34,734 nucleotides of DNA from Nevskia sp. (GCA_031291075.1 JARLJS010000029.1:1-34734); one strand, 5' to 3'; positions 1 through 8,321 are shown, numbered from the stretch's first letter. Program-made: numbers and translations. Notes: generated by a model from the sequence alone, not told the origin.

Positions 1-284
1 CGGTTTTCCGCCAGGCAAGGCGCGAGCGACGTGGTTTGCTCACTGCAAATGAGGAGCGAGCAACGCGGCCTGGCGGAAAACCGGGGGCAACCCTTCGGGG
101 GGGGTGGGGGTTTTCGGCGGGGGGGGGTGGGGGGGGGGGTGTTGTTGAGACTCTCAGCGCCCCCTCGCGGCCGCGCCGCCGACCACCGCCCCCCCCCCCC
201 CGAAGGGTTGCCCCCGGTTTTCCGCCAGGCCGCGTTGCTCGTCGCTCCTGTGCAATCAGCACACCGCGCTCCTCGCGCCTTGCC
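1..284. repeat. Nested inverted-repeat cluster with G/C homopolymers
   Basis: The 16-mer CGGTTTTCCGCCAGGC occurs at 1-16 and 214-229 and inverted at 68-83. A longer arm at about 52-106 is repeated inverted at about 191-249, with a 3-nt difference. Between the arms lie long G runs (about 97-140) and a C run (188-201), so G-quadruplex formation is likely. I see no credible gene here; the open frames are low-complexity and lack codon bias. It looks like a REP-type intergenic palindromic cluster. Confidence 0.7.
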
Positions 285-334
285 CGACACAAAATGGCAA
301 GCCGCGGGAGGGCATGGAGTTGTTCAGAGGCTCC

Positions 335-506
335 CTAGAGCATTTTCTCTTTACGTGCACGCGTCTTTCCCCTCTCCCGCTTGCGGGAGAGGGTGGCCCG
401 CAGGGCCGGGAGAGGGACTTCCGTCCGGCCAAGCCCCTCTCCCCTTACCCCTCTCCAGCAAGCGGGAGAGGGGAACACATGTATGCATCTACTATAGATG
501 CGCTAG
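335..506. mobile_element. MITE-like palindromic element, copy 1
   Basis: This 172-bp element is bounded by imperfect terminal inverted repeats (CTAGAGCAT at the left, ATGCGCTAG at the right). Inside are nested hairpins of the CCCTCTCCCGC-TT-GCGGGAGAGGG type and a GCATCTA/TAGATGC hairpin near the right end. A second copy lies at 9381-9554. It encodes no protein. The right-hand CTAG supplies the TAG stop codon of the GntR gene on the minus strand. Calling it a mobilised element is an inference from the two copies and the terminal repeats. Confidence 0.65.
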
Positions 507-1213
507 CCGGCATACTCGCCGACCTCCAGCGCGCTCCAGCCCGGCGTCATCGCCTCGCCATGACGCAGCCGGTCGAGGTGAGCCAGCAGTTCCTCGACCA
601 TTCCGCGCAGCAGCTGCCCGGCGCGCACGCCGTCTCCTTCGCGCAGGGCGGTGATGACCGCCTTGCGTTGCTCGGCGAAACCGCGGATGAGGCCGATGCG
701 CTGCACCGCGATGCGTGCGCGTACGTCCCAGGCCATGCGCTCCCAGGCTCTCAGGTAGAGACTGTTTCCCGACATCTGCACGATGTGGCGGTGAAAGTTG
801 ACCGCATTGTCCATCAGCGCGTCGGAGTCCTTTTCGCGGATGGCGCGGCGCATCAGCTTGAGGTCGCTTTCCAGGCGGTCGAGGTCGGCCTTGGCGCATG
901 GTACGGCGCGGCGCGCGGCCGCCTCTTCGATCACCGCGCGCAATTCGTAGGCTTCACGCAGTTCGATCAGGTCGATATTGCGCACTCGGGTGCCGCGATA
1001 GCGTTCCGACTCCAGCAGGCCCAGCGCTTCGAGCTCCCGCAGCGCTTCGCGCACGGGCGCCTGGCTCACATTGAACTCGCGCGCCAGCGCCAGCTCCTTC
1101 AGGCGCGTGCCTGGCGGGGTGGTGCCGTCGAGGATGCGCGATACGATGGCGTTGCGTACGTGGTCGCGCATGCAGGTGCGGTGCACGCGTACGCCGTTCT
1201 TGTGGGCGGGCAT
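503..1213 (-). CDS. GntR-family (FadR/FCD type) transcriptional regulator
   Basis: The 236-aa product has an N-terminal winged helix-turn-helix (about residues 15-75, including LALAREFNVSQAPVREAL), followed by an all-helical FCD ligand-binding domain with the Arg/His-rich helices typical of the FadR subfamily (for example NFHRHIVQMSGN). Such proteins are usually dimeric repressors that respond to small carboxylate ligands. The start at 1213 avoids overlap with the upstream outer-membrane factor gene, whose stop is 10 bp away; a start at 1171 is also possible. No clear ribosome binding site is visible. As the last gene of the RND operon it may regulate the pump, but this is inferred from position only. 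Its stop codon lies in the edge of a repeat element. Confidence 0.85.
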   Translation of the reverse strand: MPAHKNGVRVHRTCMRDHVRNAIVSRILDGTTPPGTRLKELALAREFNVSQAPVREALRELEALGLLESERYRGTRVRNIDLIELREAYELRAVIEEAAARRAVPCAKADLDRLESDLKLMRRAIREKDSDALMDNAVNFHRHIVQMSGNSLYLRAWERMAWDVRARIAVQRIGLIRGFAEQRKAVITALREGDGVRAGQLLRGMVEELLAHLDRLRHGEAMTPGWSALEVGEYAG

Positions 1214-1223
1214 CGGCGGCGGC

Positions 1224-2681
1224 TCAGGGCGCGCCGGCCGCGGCGCCGCCGCCGGGCGTCGCCATGCCCTGGCGCCAGCCGCCGCCCAGGGCCTTGACCA
1301 GCAGCACATTGGCCGTCAGCTGGCGGGTCTGGATGTCGTGCGAGGACAGCTGTGCCTGCAACGACGCGTTCTCGGCCGTGACCACTTCCAGGTAGGTGGC
1401 GACGCCACCCTTGTAGCGGAAGTTGGCCTGCTGCAGTTCCTTGCGGGTAGCGGTGACCGCGGCGGCCGCGCTGTGGCTCTCCAGGTCGAGCTGGCGTAGC
1501 GCGGCGAGGTTATCCTCCACCTCCTGGTAGGCGCGCAGGACGGTGCCGCGGTAGTCGGCCACCTGCTCGTCGTAGGCGGCGTGCGCCTGCTCGCTCTGCG
1601 CGCGGTGCAGGCCGGCGTCGAACACGGTGAGCAGGGCGGAAGGCCCGATCGACCACATGCGGCTGGGCGCCTCGATCCAGCTGCCGGCGCCGGTGCTTTC
1701 GAAGCCGGCTGCGCCGGTCAGGCTGAACACGGGGAAATAGGCGGCGCGTGCCACGCCGATGCCGGCGTTGGCCGCGACGACGCGGCGCTCGGCGGCGGCC
1801 ACATCCGGCCGGCGTTCGAGCAACGCCGATGGCAGGCCGGGGTCGATCACCGGCGGCAGGGTGTCGAGCGGTAACGGCTGCGGCTCCAGGCGGAACCCGG
1901 TCGCCGGCTGCCCCACGAGCACGGCGATGGCGTGCTCCAGCTGCGCCCGCTTGAGGTGGTTGTCCGCGGCCAGGGTCCTGGCCGTCTCCAGCTGAGCCTC
2001 GGCCTGCGCCACGTCGGTGAGGGCTGCTGCGCCGCCGGCGTAGAGGTTCTGCTCGAGCTGCAGGGCCCGGGCGTAATCCTCGACGGTGCGGTCGAACAGG
2101 TCCTGCTGCGCGTCGATGCTGCGCAGTGTGAGATAGTCGCTGGCCAGCTCGGCGCGAATGCTCAGGTCGAGCGTGACCAGGTCGGCGGCGCTGGCCTGCT
2201 CGCCCGCGCGCGCCGCGGCTACCGTGTTGCGCACCCTGCCCCAGACGTCGATTTCGTAGGACAGGTCGGCGTCCAGCGTAAAATCATTGGCGATGATGGG
2301 CTTGGTGGGGCTGTAGGTCGGGGCATTGGCCGAGGTGCGGCTGCGGGTGACCGTGGAGCCGGCGGTGATCGCCGGGAAGTACGCCACCCGGGCGATGCGG
2401 GCTTCCGCGCGCGCCTGCTGCAGCTGCGCGAAAGCGGCTTTGAGGTCCTGGTTGGCGTTGCCCGCCTGGTCCTCCAGCCCGTCCAGTCGCGCATCCTGGT
2501 AGATCGTCCACCAGGATCCACGCGGCAGCGAGTCCGCCGGCTGCGCCTGCTTCCAGTCGCCGCCTTCCTGGAAGGCCGGCGCCGGAGCTGGGCTGTCCGG
2601 AACCCGGTAATCGGGCGCCAGCGAGCAGGCGGCCAGGGCTGCTCCAAGGGCGGGCAGCAGCGCACCGAGCGGGCGCTTCAT
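1224..2681 (-). CDS. RND efflux outer-membrane factor, NodT family lipoprotein
   Basis: The 485-aa product is the outer-membrane channel of a tripartite efflux system. It has a lipoprotein signal with the lipobox LAAC (Cys19), followed by CSLAPDYRVP, a typical NodT/OprM start. Two tandem OEP repeats follow, each with long helical stretches; GVARAAYFPVFSLTGAAG in the second is characteristic. The start codon overlaps the stop of the adaptor gene (ATGA), indicating translational coupling. The C-terminal Gly/Ala-rich tail overlaps nothing. Substrate cannot be predicted from the channel component. Confidence 0.93.
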   Translation of the reverse strand: MKRPLGALLPALGAALAACSLAPDYRVPDSPAPAPAFQEGGDWKQAQPADSLPRGSWWTIYQDARLDGLEDQAGNANQDLKAAFAQLQQARAEARIARVAYFPAITAGSTVTRSRTSANAPTYSPTKPIIANDFTLDADLSYEIDVWGRVRNTVAAARAGEQASAADLVTLDLSIRAELASDYLTLRSIDAQQDLFDRTVEDYARALQLEQNLYAGGAAALTDVAQAEAQLETARTLAADNHLKRAQLEHAIAVLVGQPATGFRLEPQPLPLDTLPPVIDPGLPSALLERRPDVAAAERRVVAANAGIGVARAAYFPVFSLTGAAGFESTGAGSWIEAPSRMWSIGPSALLTVFDAGLHRAQSEQAHAAYDEQVADYRGTVLRAYQEVEDNLAALRQLDLESHSAAAAVTATRKELQQANFRYKGGVATYLEVVTAENASLQAQLSSHDIQTRQLTANVLLVKALGGGWRQGMATPGGGAAAGAP

Positions 2682-3856
2682 GATGGCTTGTCCTGGGTGG
2701 CCGGCGGCGGCGCGATGCGGACTTCCGCGCCATCGGTGAGCGAATCCGGCGGATTGAGGACGACCTCGTCGCCTGCCTCGATGCCGGACAGGATCTCGAT
2801 CGAGCTGCCGAAGTCGCGCCCCTGGGTGACGTTCTTCAGCCTCACATGCTTGTCGGCGCCGACCGTGGCCACCTGCAATCCGGCCGAGCGGAACAGCACC
2901 GTGTTGGCCGGCAGGCGCAGGCTGTCGGCACCGGGCGGCAGCTTGAAGTGCACCTCGGCGTAGGCGCCGGGAAACAGCTCACCGCGGGCATTGTCGATTT
3001 GCAGTTCCACCTGGAGGGTGCGCGTGTTCGGGTCCAGGGCATTGGCGGTGTGCACGATCTGTGCCCGATAGCTCTTGCCCGACCGTTCGGCGAAGATCAG
3101 CTCGGCCTCGACCCCGGGGGTGGTGGCGGGCGCATAGGGCTGCGGCACCTGCACGTAGATGCGCAGGCGATGGGTGTCGGAGACGCGGAACAACTCGGTC
3201 CCGGTGCCCTGGCCGGCGTTGATGAGGGCGCCGATGTCGGTGTTGCGCGACACCACGGTACCGTCGAATGGGGCCGCCACGCGCTTGAAGCTCTCCAGGT
3301 CGCGCAGGCGCGCCACGTTCGCGGCGGCCGAATCCACCGCCGCCTTCTTGGCGGCGGCGTCGCCGGCCTTGTCGTCGGCGTCCTGCTTGGACACGGAGTC
3401 GGTGGCCAGCAGGCCCTGCCAGCGGACGTCGGTGCTCTTCGCCAGCTGGTAGTTGGCTTGCGCCGTGGCCAGGTCGGCCAGAGCCTGGCTGTACTGCTGG
3501 TCGACTTCGGGGGTGTCGATCTCGGCCAGCAGCTGGCCCTTCTTCACCGGCGCGCCGATGTCGGTGTACCACATCTTGAGGTAGCCGCTGGTGCGGGCAT
3601 AGATCGGGGCTTCGTAGTACGCCTGCACGCTGCCCGGCAGCACCAGCTGCTCGGCCCCCGTGGCGCGCGCCGCCTTGACTGTCAGTACGGTCGGTATGGC
3701 CGCCGCCGCGGTCTCCTTGCCGAGGGCGGCGCGTGCGCTGACCCGGCTGAAGATGCCCCAGACCGCAAGCAGCACGGCGAGCAGCACGGCAATCGCGGCA
3801 TAGCGGCCGGTGTGGGACGGCGGGCGGGCGGACGACGGGAGGGCTGGTTCGGGCAT
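2678..3856 (-). CDS. RND efflux periplasmic adaptor (membrane fusion protein)
   Basis: The 392-aa product links the inner-membrane pump to the outer-membrane channel. It has a short cytoplasmic N-terminus, one transmembrane anchor (about residues 19-36), then a biotinyl-lipoyl-like segment (PIYARTSGYLKMWYTDIGAPVKKG split by the hairpin), an alpha-hairpin rich in Ala/Gln/Asp (about 110-190) and beta-barrel and membrane-proximal domains (AAPFDGTVVSRNTDIG onward). A GGAG ribosome binding site precedes the ATG. The gene sits 85 bp after the pump gene and overlaps the channel gene by 4 bp. Length and domain order match the HlyD/AcrA family. Confidence 0.93.
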   Translation of the reverse strand: MPEPALPSSARPPSHTGRYAAIAVLLAVLLAVWGIFSRVSARAALGKETAAAAIPTVLTVKAARATGAEQLVLPGSVQAYYEAPIYARTSGYLKMWYTDIGAPVKKGQLLAEIDTPEVDQQYSQALADLATAQANYQLAKSTDVRWQGLLATDSVSKQDADDKAGDAAAKKAAVDSAAANVARLRDLESFKRVAAPFDGTVVSRNTDIGALINAGQGTGTELFRVSDTHRLRIYVQVPQPYAPATTPGVEAELIFAERSGKSYRAQIVHTANALDPNTRTLQVELQIDNARGELFPGAYAEVHFKLPPGADSLRLPANTVLFRSAGLQVATVGADKHVRLKNVTQGRDFGSSIEILSGIEAGDEVVLNPPDSLTDGAEVRIAPPPATQDKPS

Positions 3857-3941
3857 CGGTGGTCTCCGATCGCTTAGCGTTGTAATGGCGCCGGGGCACG
3901 CGCGCCGGTGAGGGTTCGAAATGTCACGGTCGCGGCGTTCA

Positions 3942-6900
3942 TCAGGCGTGCTCCTGGCGGCGGCCGTGGATCATGGTGAACACGGTGGGAACGAAAAAGA
4001 GCGTGGCCGTGGTGGCGAAGATCAGGCCGCCGATCACGGCACGTCCGAGCGGCGCGTTCTGCTCGCCGCCGTCGCCGAGGCCCAGGGCCATCGGCACCAT
4101 GCCGATGATCATCGCCAGCGCCGTCATCAGCACCGGGCGGAAGCGGGTGAAGCCGGCCTGCGAGGCGGCGCTGAAGGCGTCGTCGCCGGCGCTCATGCGC
4201 TCACGCGCGAAGCTCACCACCAGCACGCTGTTGGCGGTGGCCACGCCCATGCACATGATCGCCCCGGTCAGCGCCGGCACGCTCACCGTGGTGTGGGTGA
4301 CGAACAGCATCCAGACGATGCCGGCCAGCGCCGCCGGCAACGCGGTGATGATGATGAAAGGATCGAGCCAGGACTGGAAGTTGACCACGATCAGCAGGTA
4401 GACCAGCACCACCGCGCCGAGCAGGCCGATCAGCAGGCCACTAAAGGACTGGTTCATGGTCTGCACCTGGCCGCGCACGATCACCTGCGAGCCCTTGGGC
4501 AGCTGGTCCTTGGAGGCGGCGACGATCCTGCGCACCTGCGAGGAGATGAAGCCGAGGTCGGCATCCTGCACCGAGCCGTAGATGTCGATCACCGGCGTGG
4601 CGTTGTAGTGGCTGACCACCGAGGGGCCGACGCTGCGGGAGAACGTCGCCACGTTGGCCAGCATCTGCGGCGTGACAGACGCGTTGCCGGCAAGGCCCGC
4701 GGTGAGCGGGGTGGTGGCGAGGTCGCTGAGCGAATCGAGCCGGTACTGCGGGGTCTGCGTCGCGACCTGGTACTGGGTGCCGGTCTTGGGGTCGATCCAG
4801 AACGAGGGCGAGGTCTGGAAGCTGCCGGACAGCGACACCAGCATGTTGCTGGCGACGTTCTGCTGCGTCAGGCCGAGCAGCTCCGCCTTGCTGCGGTCGA
4901 CGTCGACGTTGAACTGCGGGTAGTCGAACGCCTGCTGGATGCGCAGGTCCACCGCGCCGGGGACGTTGCGCAGCTTCTGCAGCAGGTTGTTGGCGTAGGC
5001 GCGGTTGCCCTCGACGTTGAAGCCGGTGATCTGGATGTCGAGCGGGCTGGGCAGGCCGAAGTTGAGGATCTGGCTGACGATATCGGCCGGCAGGAAGGCG
5101 AACTGGGTGGAGGGATAGGACTCCGCCAGCTTCAGCCGCAGGTCCCGCACGTAGTCGGCGGTCGGGCGGTGGTGATCGGCCAGGGTGATGAAGATGTCGG
5201 CATCGCCGGGGCCTACCGGCGCCGAGGTGCTGTACGACAGGTTGATGCCGCTGTAAGGCAGGCCGATGTTGTCGACCACGTTGGCCAGCTCGCGGGCCGG
5301 GATGACCCGGCGCACGGTGCTTTCCACGTCGTCGCACAGCGCCGCGGTTTCCTCGATGCGGGTGCCGGTGCGTGCGCGCAGGTGCAGCTTGATCTGGCCG
5401 GCGTCGACGCTGGGGAAGAAGTCCTGGCCCAGGCCCGGCAGCAGGCGGCCGAACGGGAAGGCGATGACGGAAGTCGCCGCCATGAACAGCAGGAACGGCA
5501 CCGCGAAGCGGGGACCGCCGCGCAGCGCGCCCTCCAGCGTGGCGTGGTAACGCTCGCGCAGCCGCTCGAAGCGCCGTTCGAAGCCCTGCTGGAGACGGCC
5601 AAAAACGCTGCGGGCGCGGGCCTGCAGGTTGGCGTCGTGCGCCTTGAGCCAGTATTTGGACAGGGTGGGCACCAGCGTGCGCGACAGCAGGTAGGAGGCC
5701 AGCATGGCGAACACCACCGCCTCCGCCAGCGGTACGAACAGGTACTTGGCGATGCCGGCGAGCTGGAACATCGGCACGAACACGATGCAGATCGCCAGGG
5801 TGGAGACCAACGCCGGCAGCGCGATCTGGTGGGCGCCGTCGAGGATCGCGGTCTCCACGTCCTTGCCGTGCTCCAGGTGCCAGTTGATGTTCTCGATGGT
5901 CACAGTGGCGTCGTCCACCAGGATGCCCACCGCCAGCGCCAAGCCGCCCAGCGTCATGATGTTGATGGTTTCGCCGAGCGCCGACAGGCAGATGATGGAG
6001 GTCAGGATCGACAGCGGGATGGAGATGGTGATGATCAGGGTGCTGCGCCAGCTTCCCAGGAACAGGAGGATCATCAGCCCGGTGAGCGCGGCCGCGATCA
6101 CCGCTTCGCGGACCACGCCGGAGATGGCCGAGCGCACGAAGATGGATTGATCGCCGAGCGCCTCGATCTTGAGCTCGGGCGGCAGCGAGGCGCGGATCTG
6201 CGGCAGCTTGGCGTTGATGCTGTTGATGATGTCCAGGGTCGACGAGGAGCCGGTCTTGAGCACGCTCATCAGCACGGCACGCTTGCCTTCCAGGCGTACG
6301 ATGTTGGTCTGCGGCGGATACCCGTCGCGTACGTGGGCGACGTCGCGAACGTAGATGACGCCACCGTCGCGGGTGCGGATCGGCAGGTTGTTGAGTTCCT
6401 CGATCCGGGTGGGGCTGGCGTTGAGCTTGACGAAGTATTCGAGGTTGCCGATCTTCTGCGTGCCGGCCGGCAGGGTCAGATTCTGGGCGGCGATTGCGGC
6501 CGTCACGTCGGTCCCCGACAGGCCTTTGGCGCGCAGCGCCTGCGGATCGAGGTCGACCTGGACCTGGCGCTGCTTGCCGCCGTAGGGGAAGGGCAATGAA
6601 GCGCCCTGGACGGTCGACAGGGCGGTGCGGATGATGTTGTTGCCGAGGTCGAAGATCTGCGACTCGGACAGCTTGTCGCTCGACAGCGCCAGTTGGATGA
6701 TCGGCACGCTGGAGGCGTTGTAAGCCAGGATGAAAGGCGGCGTGGTACCCGGCGGCGAGAACAGCAGCTGGGTCTGGGATACGCCCGTGATCTGCGCGTA
6801 CGCCAGCTCTTCCTTGGCGTTGGGCTGGAAGAAGTACTTCACCACCGAGGTGCCGTTCAGCGACTGCGACTCGGTGTGCTCGACGTCGTTCACCACGGTC

Positions 6901-7115
6901 TGGGCGGTGCGCTCCGAGAACAGCACGATGCGATTGGCCATCTCGTCCGGCGGCAGCCCGGTATAGCGCCACACGGCGGCGACCACCGGGATATTGATGT
7001 TGGGGAAGATGTCGGTCGCCGTGCGCAGAATGGTGTAAACACCCAGCAGGACGATGAGCAGCGCCAGCACGATAAATGTGTAGGGACGCTGCAGCGCGAT
7101 TCTAACGATCCACAT
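3942..7115 (-). CDS. RND-family multidrug efflux pump, inner-membrane transporter
   Basis: The 1057-aa product is an AcrB/HAE1-type proton-driven exporter. It has the usual architecture: TM1 (about residues 12-30), a large periplasmic porter loop, TM2-6, an internal repeat with a second porter loop, and TM8-12. The proton-relay aspartates are in GILVDDATVTIEN (Asp401, Asp402). The start of mature TM1 and the motif TDIFPNINIPVV are typical. An upstream GGAGG precedes the ATG. It is the first gene of a four-gene operon with adaptor, outer-membrane factor and GntR regulator. Absence of heavy-metal (CusA-type) methionine motifs argues for organic substrates, but this is inference. Confidence 0.95.
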   Translation of the reverse strand: MWIVRIALQRPYTFIVLALLIVLLGVYTILRTATDIFPNINIPVVAAVWRYTGLPPDEMANRIVLFSERTAQTVVNDVEHTESQSLNGTSVVKYFFQPNAKEELAYAQITGVSQTQLLFSPPGTTPPFILAYNASSVPIIQLALSSDKLSESQIFDLGNNIIRTALSTVQGASLPFPYGGKQRQVQVDLDPQALRAKGLSGTDVTAAIAAQNLTLPAGTQKIGNLEYFVKLNASPTRIEELNNLPIRTRDGGVIYVRDVAHVRDGYPPQTNIVRLEGKRAVLMSVLKTGSSSTLDIINSINAKLPQIRASLPPELKIEALGDQSIFVRSAISGVVREAVIAAALTGLMILLFLGSWRSTLIITISIPLSILTSIICLSALGETINIMTLGGLALAVGILVDDATVTIENINWHLEHGKDVETAILDGAHQIALPALVSTLAICIVFVPMFQLAGIAKYLFVPLAEAVVFAMLASYLLSRTLVPTLSKYWLKAHDANLQARARSVFGRLQQGFERRFERLRERYHATLEGALRGGPRFAVPFLLFMAATSVIAFPFGRLLPGLGQDFFPSVDAGQIKLHLRARTGTRIEETAALCDDVESTVRRVIPARELANVVDNIGLPYSGINLSYSTSAPVGPGDADIFITLADHHRPTADYVRDLRLKLAESYPSTQFAFLPADIVSQILNFGLPSPLDIQITGFNVEGNRAYANNLLQKLRNVPGAVDLRIQQAFDYPQFNVDVDRSKAELLGLTQQNVASNMLVSLSGSFQTSPSFWIDPKTGTQYQVATQTPQYRLDSLSDLATTPLTAGLAGNASVTPQMLANVATFSRSVGPSVVSHYNATPVIDIYGSVQDADLGFISSQVRRIVAASKDQLPKGSQVIVRGQVQTMNQSFSGLLIGLLGAVVLVYLLIVVNFQSWLDPFIIITALPAALAGIVWMLFVTHTTVSVPALTGAIMCMGVATANSVLVVSFARERMSAGDDAFSAASQAGFTRFRPVLMTALAMIIGMVPMALGLGDGGEQNAPLGRAVIGGLIFATTATLFFVPTVFTMIHGRRQEHA

Positions 7116-7174
7116 CCTGGCCTCCGTTGGGGCCTGGCGGCCCTTGGGCCGGCATTCCGCTGCCGGCGGGAGTG

Positions 7175-7197
7175 GGCACCACGTTTTCGTGGGTGCC
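7175..7197 (-). other. 5'-UTR hairpin upstream of the RND operon
   Basis: On the minus strand the leader can form GGCACCCACG-AAAA-CGTGGTGCC, a nine-pair stem with one bulged C and an AAAA loop, about 60 nt before the pump start codon. It lacks a U-tract, so it is unlikely to be an intrinsic terminator. A regulatory role is unproven. Confidence 0.5.
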
Positions 7198-7208
7198 GCA
7201 GGGCGCGC

Positions 7209-7227
7209 ATTATAGATTATCGATAAG
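7209..7227 (-). promoter_or_regulatory. Probable promoter -10 and palindromic operator of RND operon
   Basis: On the minus strand a perfect TATAAT (7209-7214) lies about 95 nt upstream of the pump gene. Immediately upstream is the perfect palindrome TTATCGATAA (7218-7227), well placed to bind a repressor in the spacer. No good -35 is seen. The regulator encoded at the operon end is a candidate binder, by inference. Confidence 0.5.
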
Positions 7228-7323
7228 TTTTGGGAAGAGGCTGAACAGGTAAACGAAGGTTAACAGTCCTGTGATCCGGCCACCGGCGCGGCGCCGGCCG
7301 GATTCGGCGCGTTCGTCGGGTGG

Positions 7324-7362
7324 AAAAACAAAACCGGCCGGTCCCTGACGGGGCCGGCCGGT
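7324..7362 (-). terminator. Rho-independent terminator after dksA
   Basis: On the minus strand, ACCGGCCGGCCCC and GGACCGGCCGGT form a GC-rich stem closed by a short loop and followed by TTTTGTTTTT. It lies about 20 nt after the DksA stop codon and isolates dksA from the RND operon promoter. Confidence 0.9.
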
Positions 7363-7383
7363 GGGTGTCGCGTTGCCTGTTTT

Positions 7384-7830
7384 TCAGCGGTCGCGGAAGT
7401 GGGTTTCCACCTTCTCGTCCTGGCCCTTGACGTCCACGCAGACGGTGGCGGTGGGGCGGGCCAGCAGGCGCGGGATGCCGATCGGCTCGCCGGTCTTGGT
7501 GCAGTAGCCGTATTCCTTGTCGCGGATGCGGCGCAGGGCCTCGTCGATCTTGCGCAGCAGCATGGACTCGCGTTCGCGCAGGCGCAGGTCGAGCCAGTGT
7601 TCCTCTTCCGCAGTGGCGCGGTCGGCCGGGTCGGCGAACACCTCGCGCTGGTGCAGGCGTTCCTTGACATCGAGTTCGCGCGCCAGCACTTCCTCCCGCA
7701 TCTTGTACAGGCGCTTGCGGAAGAACTCGAGCTGCGCCTCGTTCATGTAGGCGGAGTCCGGCATGGCGCGCACATCGTCCTCGGTCAGCTCACCGTCGGA
7801 CTTGAAGGGATGCGCCTTGCGTACCGCCAC
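7384..7830 (-). CDS. dksA: DksA/TraR-family RNA polymerase-binding protein (C-terminal part of a split gene)
   Basis: The 148-aa frame carries the DksA coiled-coil with its acidic tip (FADPADRATAEEE) and the C-terminal zinc-finger fold (YGYCTKTGEPIGIPRL...TVCVDV). DksA binds the RNA polymerase secondary channel and works with ppGpp in the stringent response. Only two of the four canonical zinc cysteines are present (CxxT and CxxV), as in redox-insensitive or alphaproteobacterial-type DksA variants. The GTG at 7830 has no ribosome binding site, and the frame is open upstream with no stop to at least 8094. The upstream lysine/alanine-rich ORF joins it by a -1 shift at an A10 tract, so the intact product is probably a 312-aa fusion covering 7384-8321. 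Confidence 0.88.
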   Translation of the reverse strand: MAVRKAHPFKSDGELTEDDVRAMPDSAYMNEAQLEFFRKRLYKMREEVLARELDVKERLHQREVFADPADRATAEEEHWLDLRLRERESMLLRKIDEALRRIRDKEYGYCTKTGEPIGIPRLLARPTATVCVDVKGQDEKVETHFRDR

Positions 7831-7883
7831 CGGCTTGGCGGCCTGGGTATGTTTCGCGGGAGCCGGCCGCGGTGCCGGCTTCT

Positions 7884-8321
7884 TTATAGCGTTGGGATCG
7901 TGGTCGAGGGCAGGGAAGGCATTACTTCCGGTGCCGTTGTTGAACTGGCCGGCGGCGTGTCCACCACCGGCGCTGCTGCCGGAGGAGGGGGCGGGAGCGG
8001 TTTGGAGACTGGGGCGAGAACCGGAGACGGGCTCGGGGCCCGGCGGACCGGCTTCTTTTTTTTTTGGACGGGGAGGGGCTTGGCGACCTTTTTGACGGCC
8101 GCCTTCTTGGCGACTTTCTTCGCCACGGGCTTTGCCGCTGGCTTCTTGGCCGCCACCTTCTTGGCAACCGGCTTGACGGCCTTCTTCACCGCGCTCTTGG
8201 CTTTCTTCAACACCTTCTTCACCGCGCTCGCCGCCTTCTTTGCCACCGACTTCTTCGCCGCCTTGGTTGCGGCGGGCTTCTTCTTGGCCTTGGCTTTGAT
8301 TGCGCCCTTCTTGGTGCTCAC
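7884..8321 (-). CDS. Lysine/alanine-rich histone H1-like region, probable N-terminus of DksA
   Basis: The 145-aa frame starts at GTG 8321 with GGAG 8 nt upstream. Residues 1-90 are repeats of the AAKK, VAKK and KPAAK type, resembling histone H1 or AlgP tails, followed by a Pro-rich tail. After residue 86 the coding strand reads CAA AAA AAA AAG AAG, an A10 tract. A -1 shift there enters the DksA frame, which then reads Pro/Gly/Ala-rich sequence up to AAKPVAVRKAHPF without a stop. Xanthomonad DksA proteins are recalled to carry such lysine/alanine-rich N-terminal extensions, which supports one gene. In the unshifted frame it would be a separate short DNA-binding-like protein ending at 7884. Confidence 0.65.
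   Translation of the reverse strand: MSTKKGAIKAKAKKKPAATKAAKKSVAKKAASAVKKVLKKAKSAVKKAVKPVAKKVAAKKPAAKPVAKKVAKKAAVKKVAKPLPVQKKKKPVRRAPSPSPVLAPVSKPLPPPPPAAAPVVDTPPASSTTAPEVMPSLPSTTIPTL
8055..8065 (-). other. A10 slippery tract with A-AAA-AAG heptamer
   Basis: The coding strand has ten consecutive A residues followed by G. In the frame of the lysine-rich ORF it contains A AAA AAG (8061-8055), the dnaX-type -1 frameshift heptamer. About a dozen nt further on, CGGGC-CCCGA-GCCCG can form a small hairpin. No Shine-Dalgarno-like stimulator is seen upstream. A single-base indel in the homopolymer (real or sequencing error) would have the same effect. Confidence 0.7.

Noticed and set aside
31-654. Open frames in the repeat-rich left end
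   Set aside because: They cross palindromes and homopolymers and have no family features or ribosome binding sites.
3921-6599. Plus-strand 892-aa open frame antisense to the RND pump
   Set aside because: It is His/Arg/Gly/Gln-rich with no domain or ribosome binding site, and mirrors the codon bias of the pump gene on the other strand.
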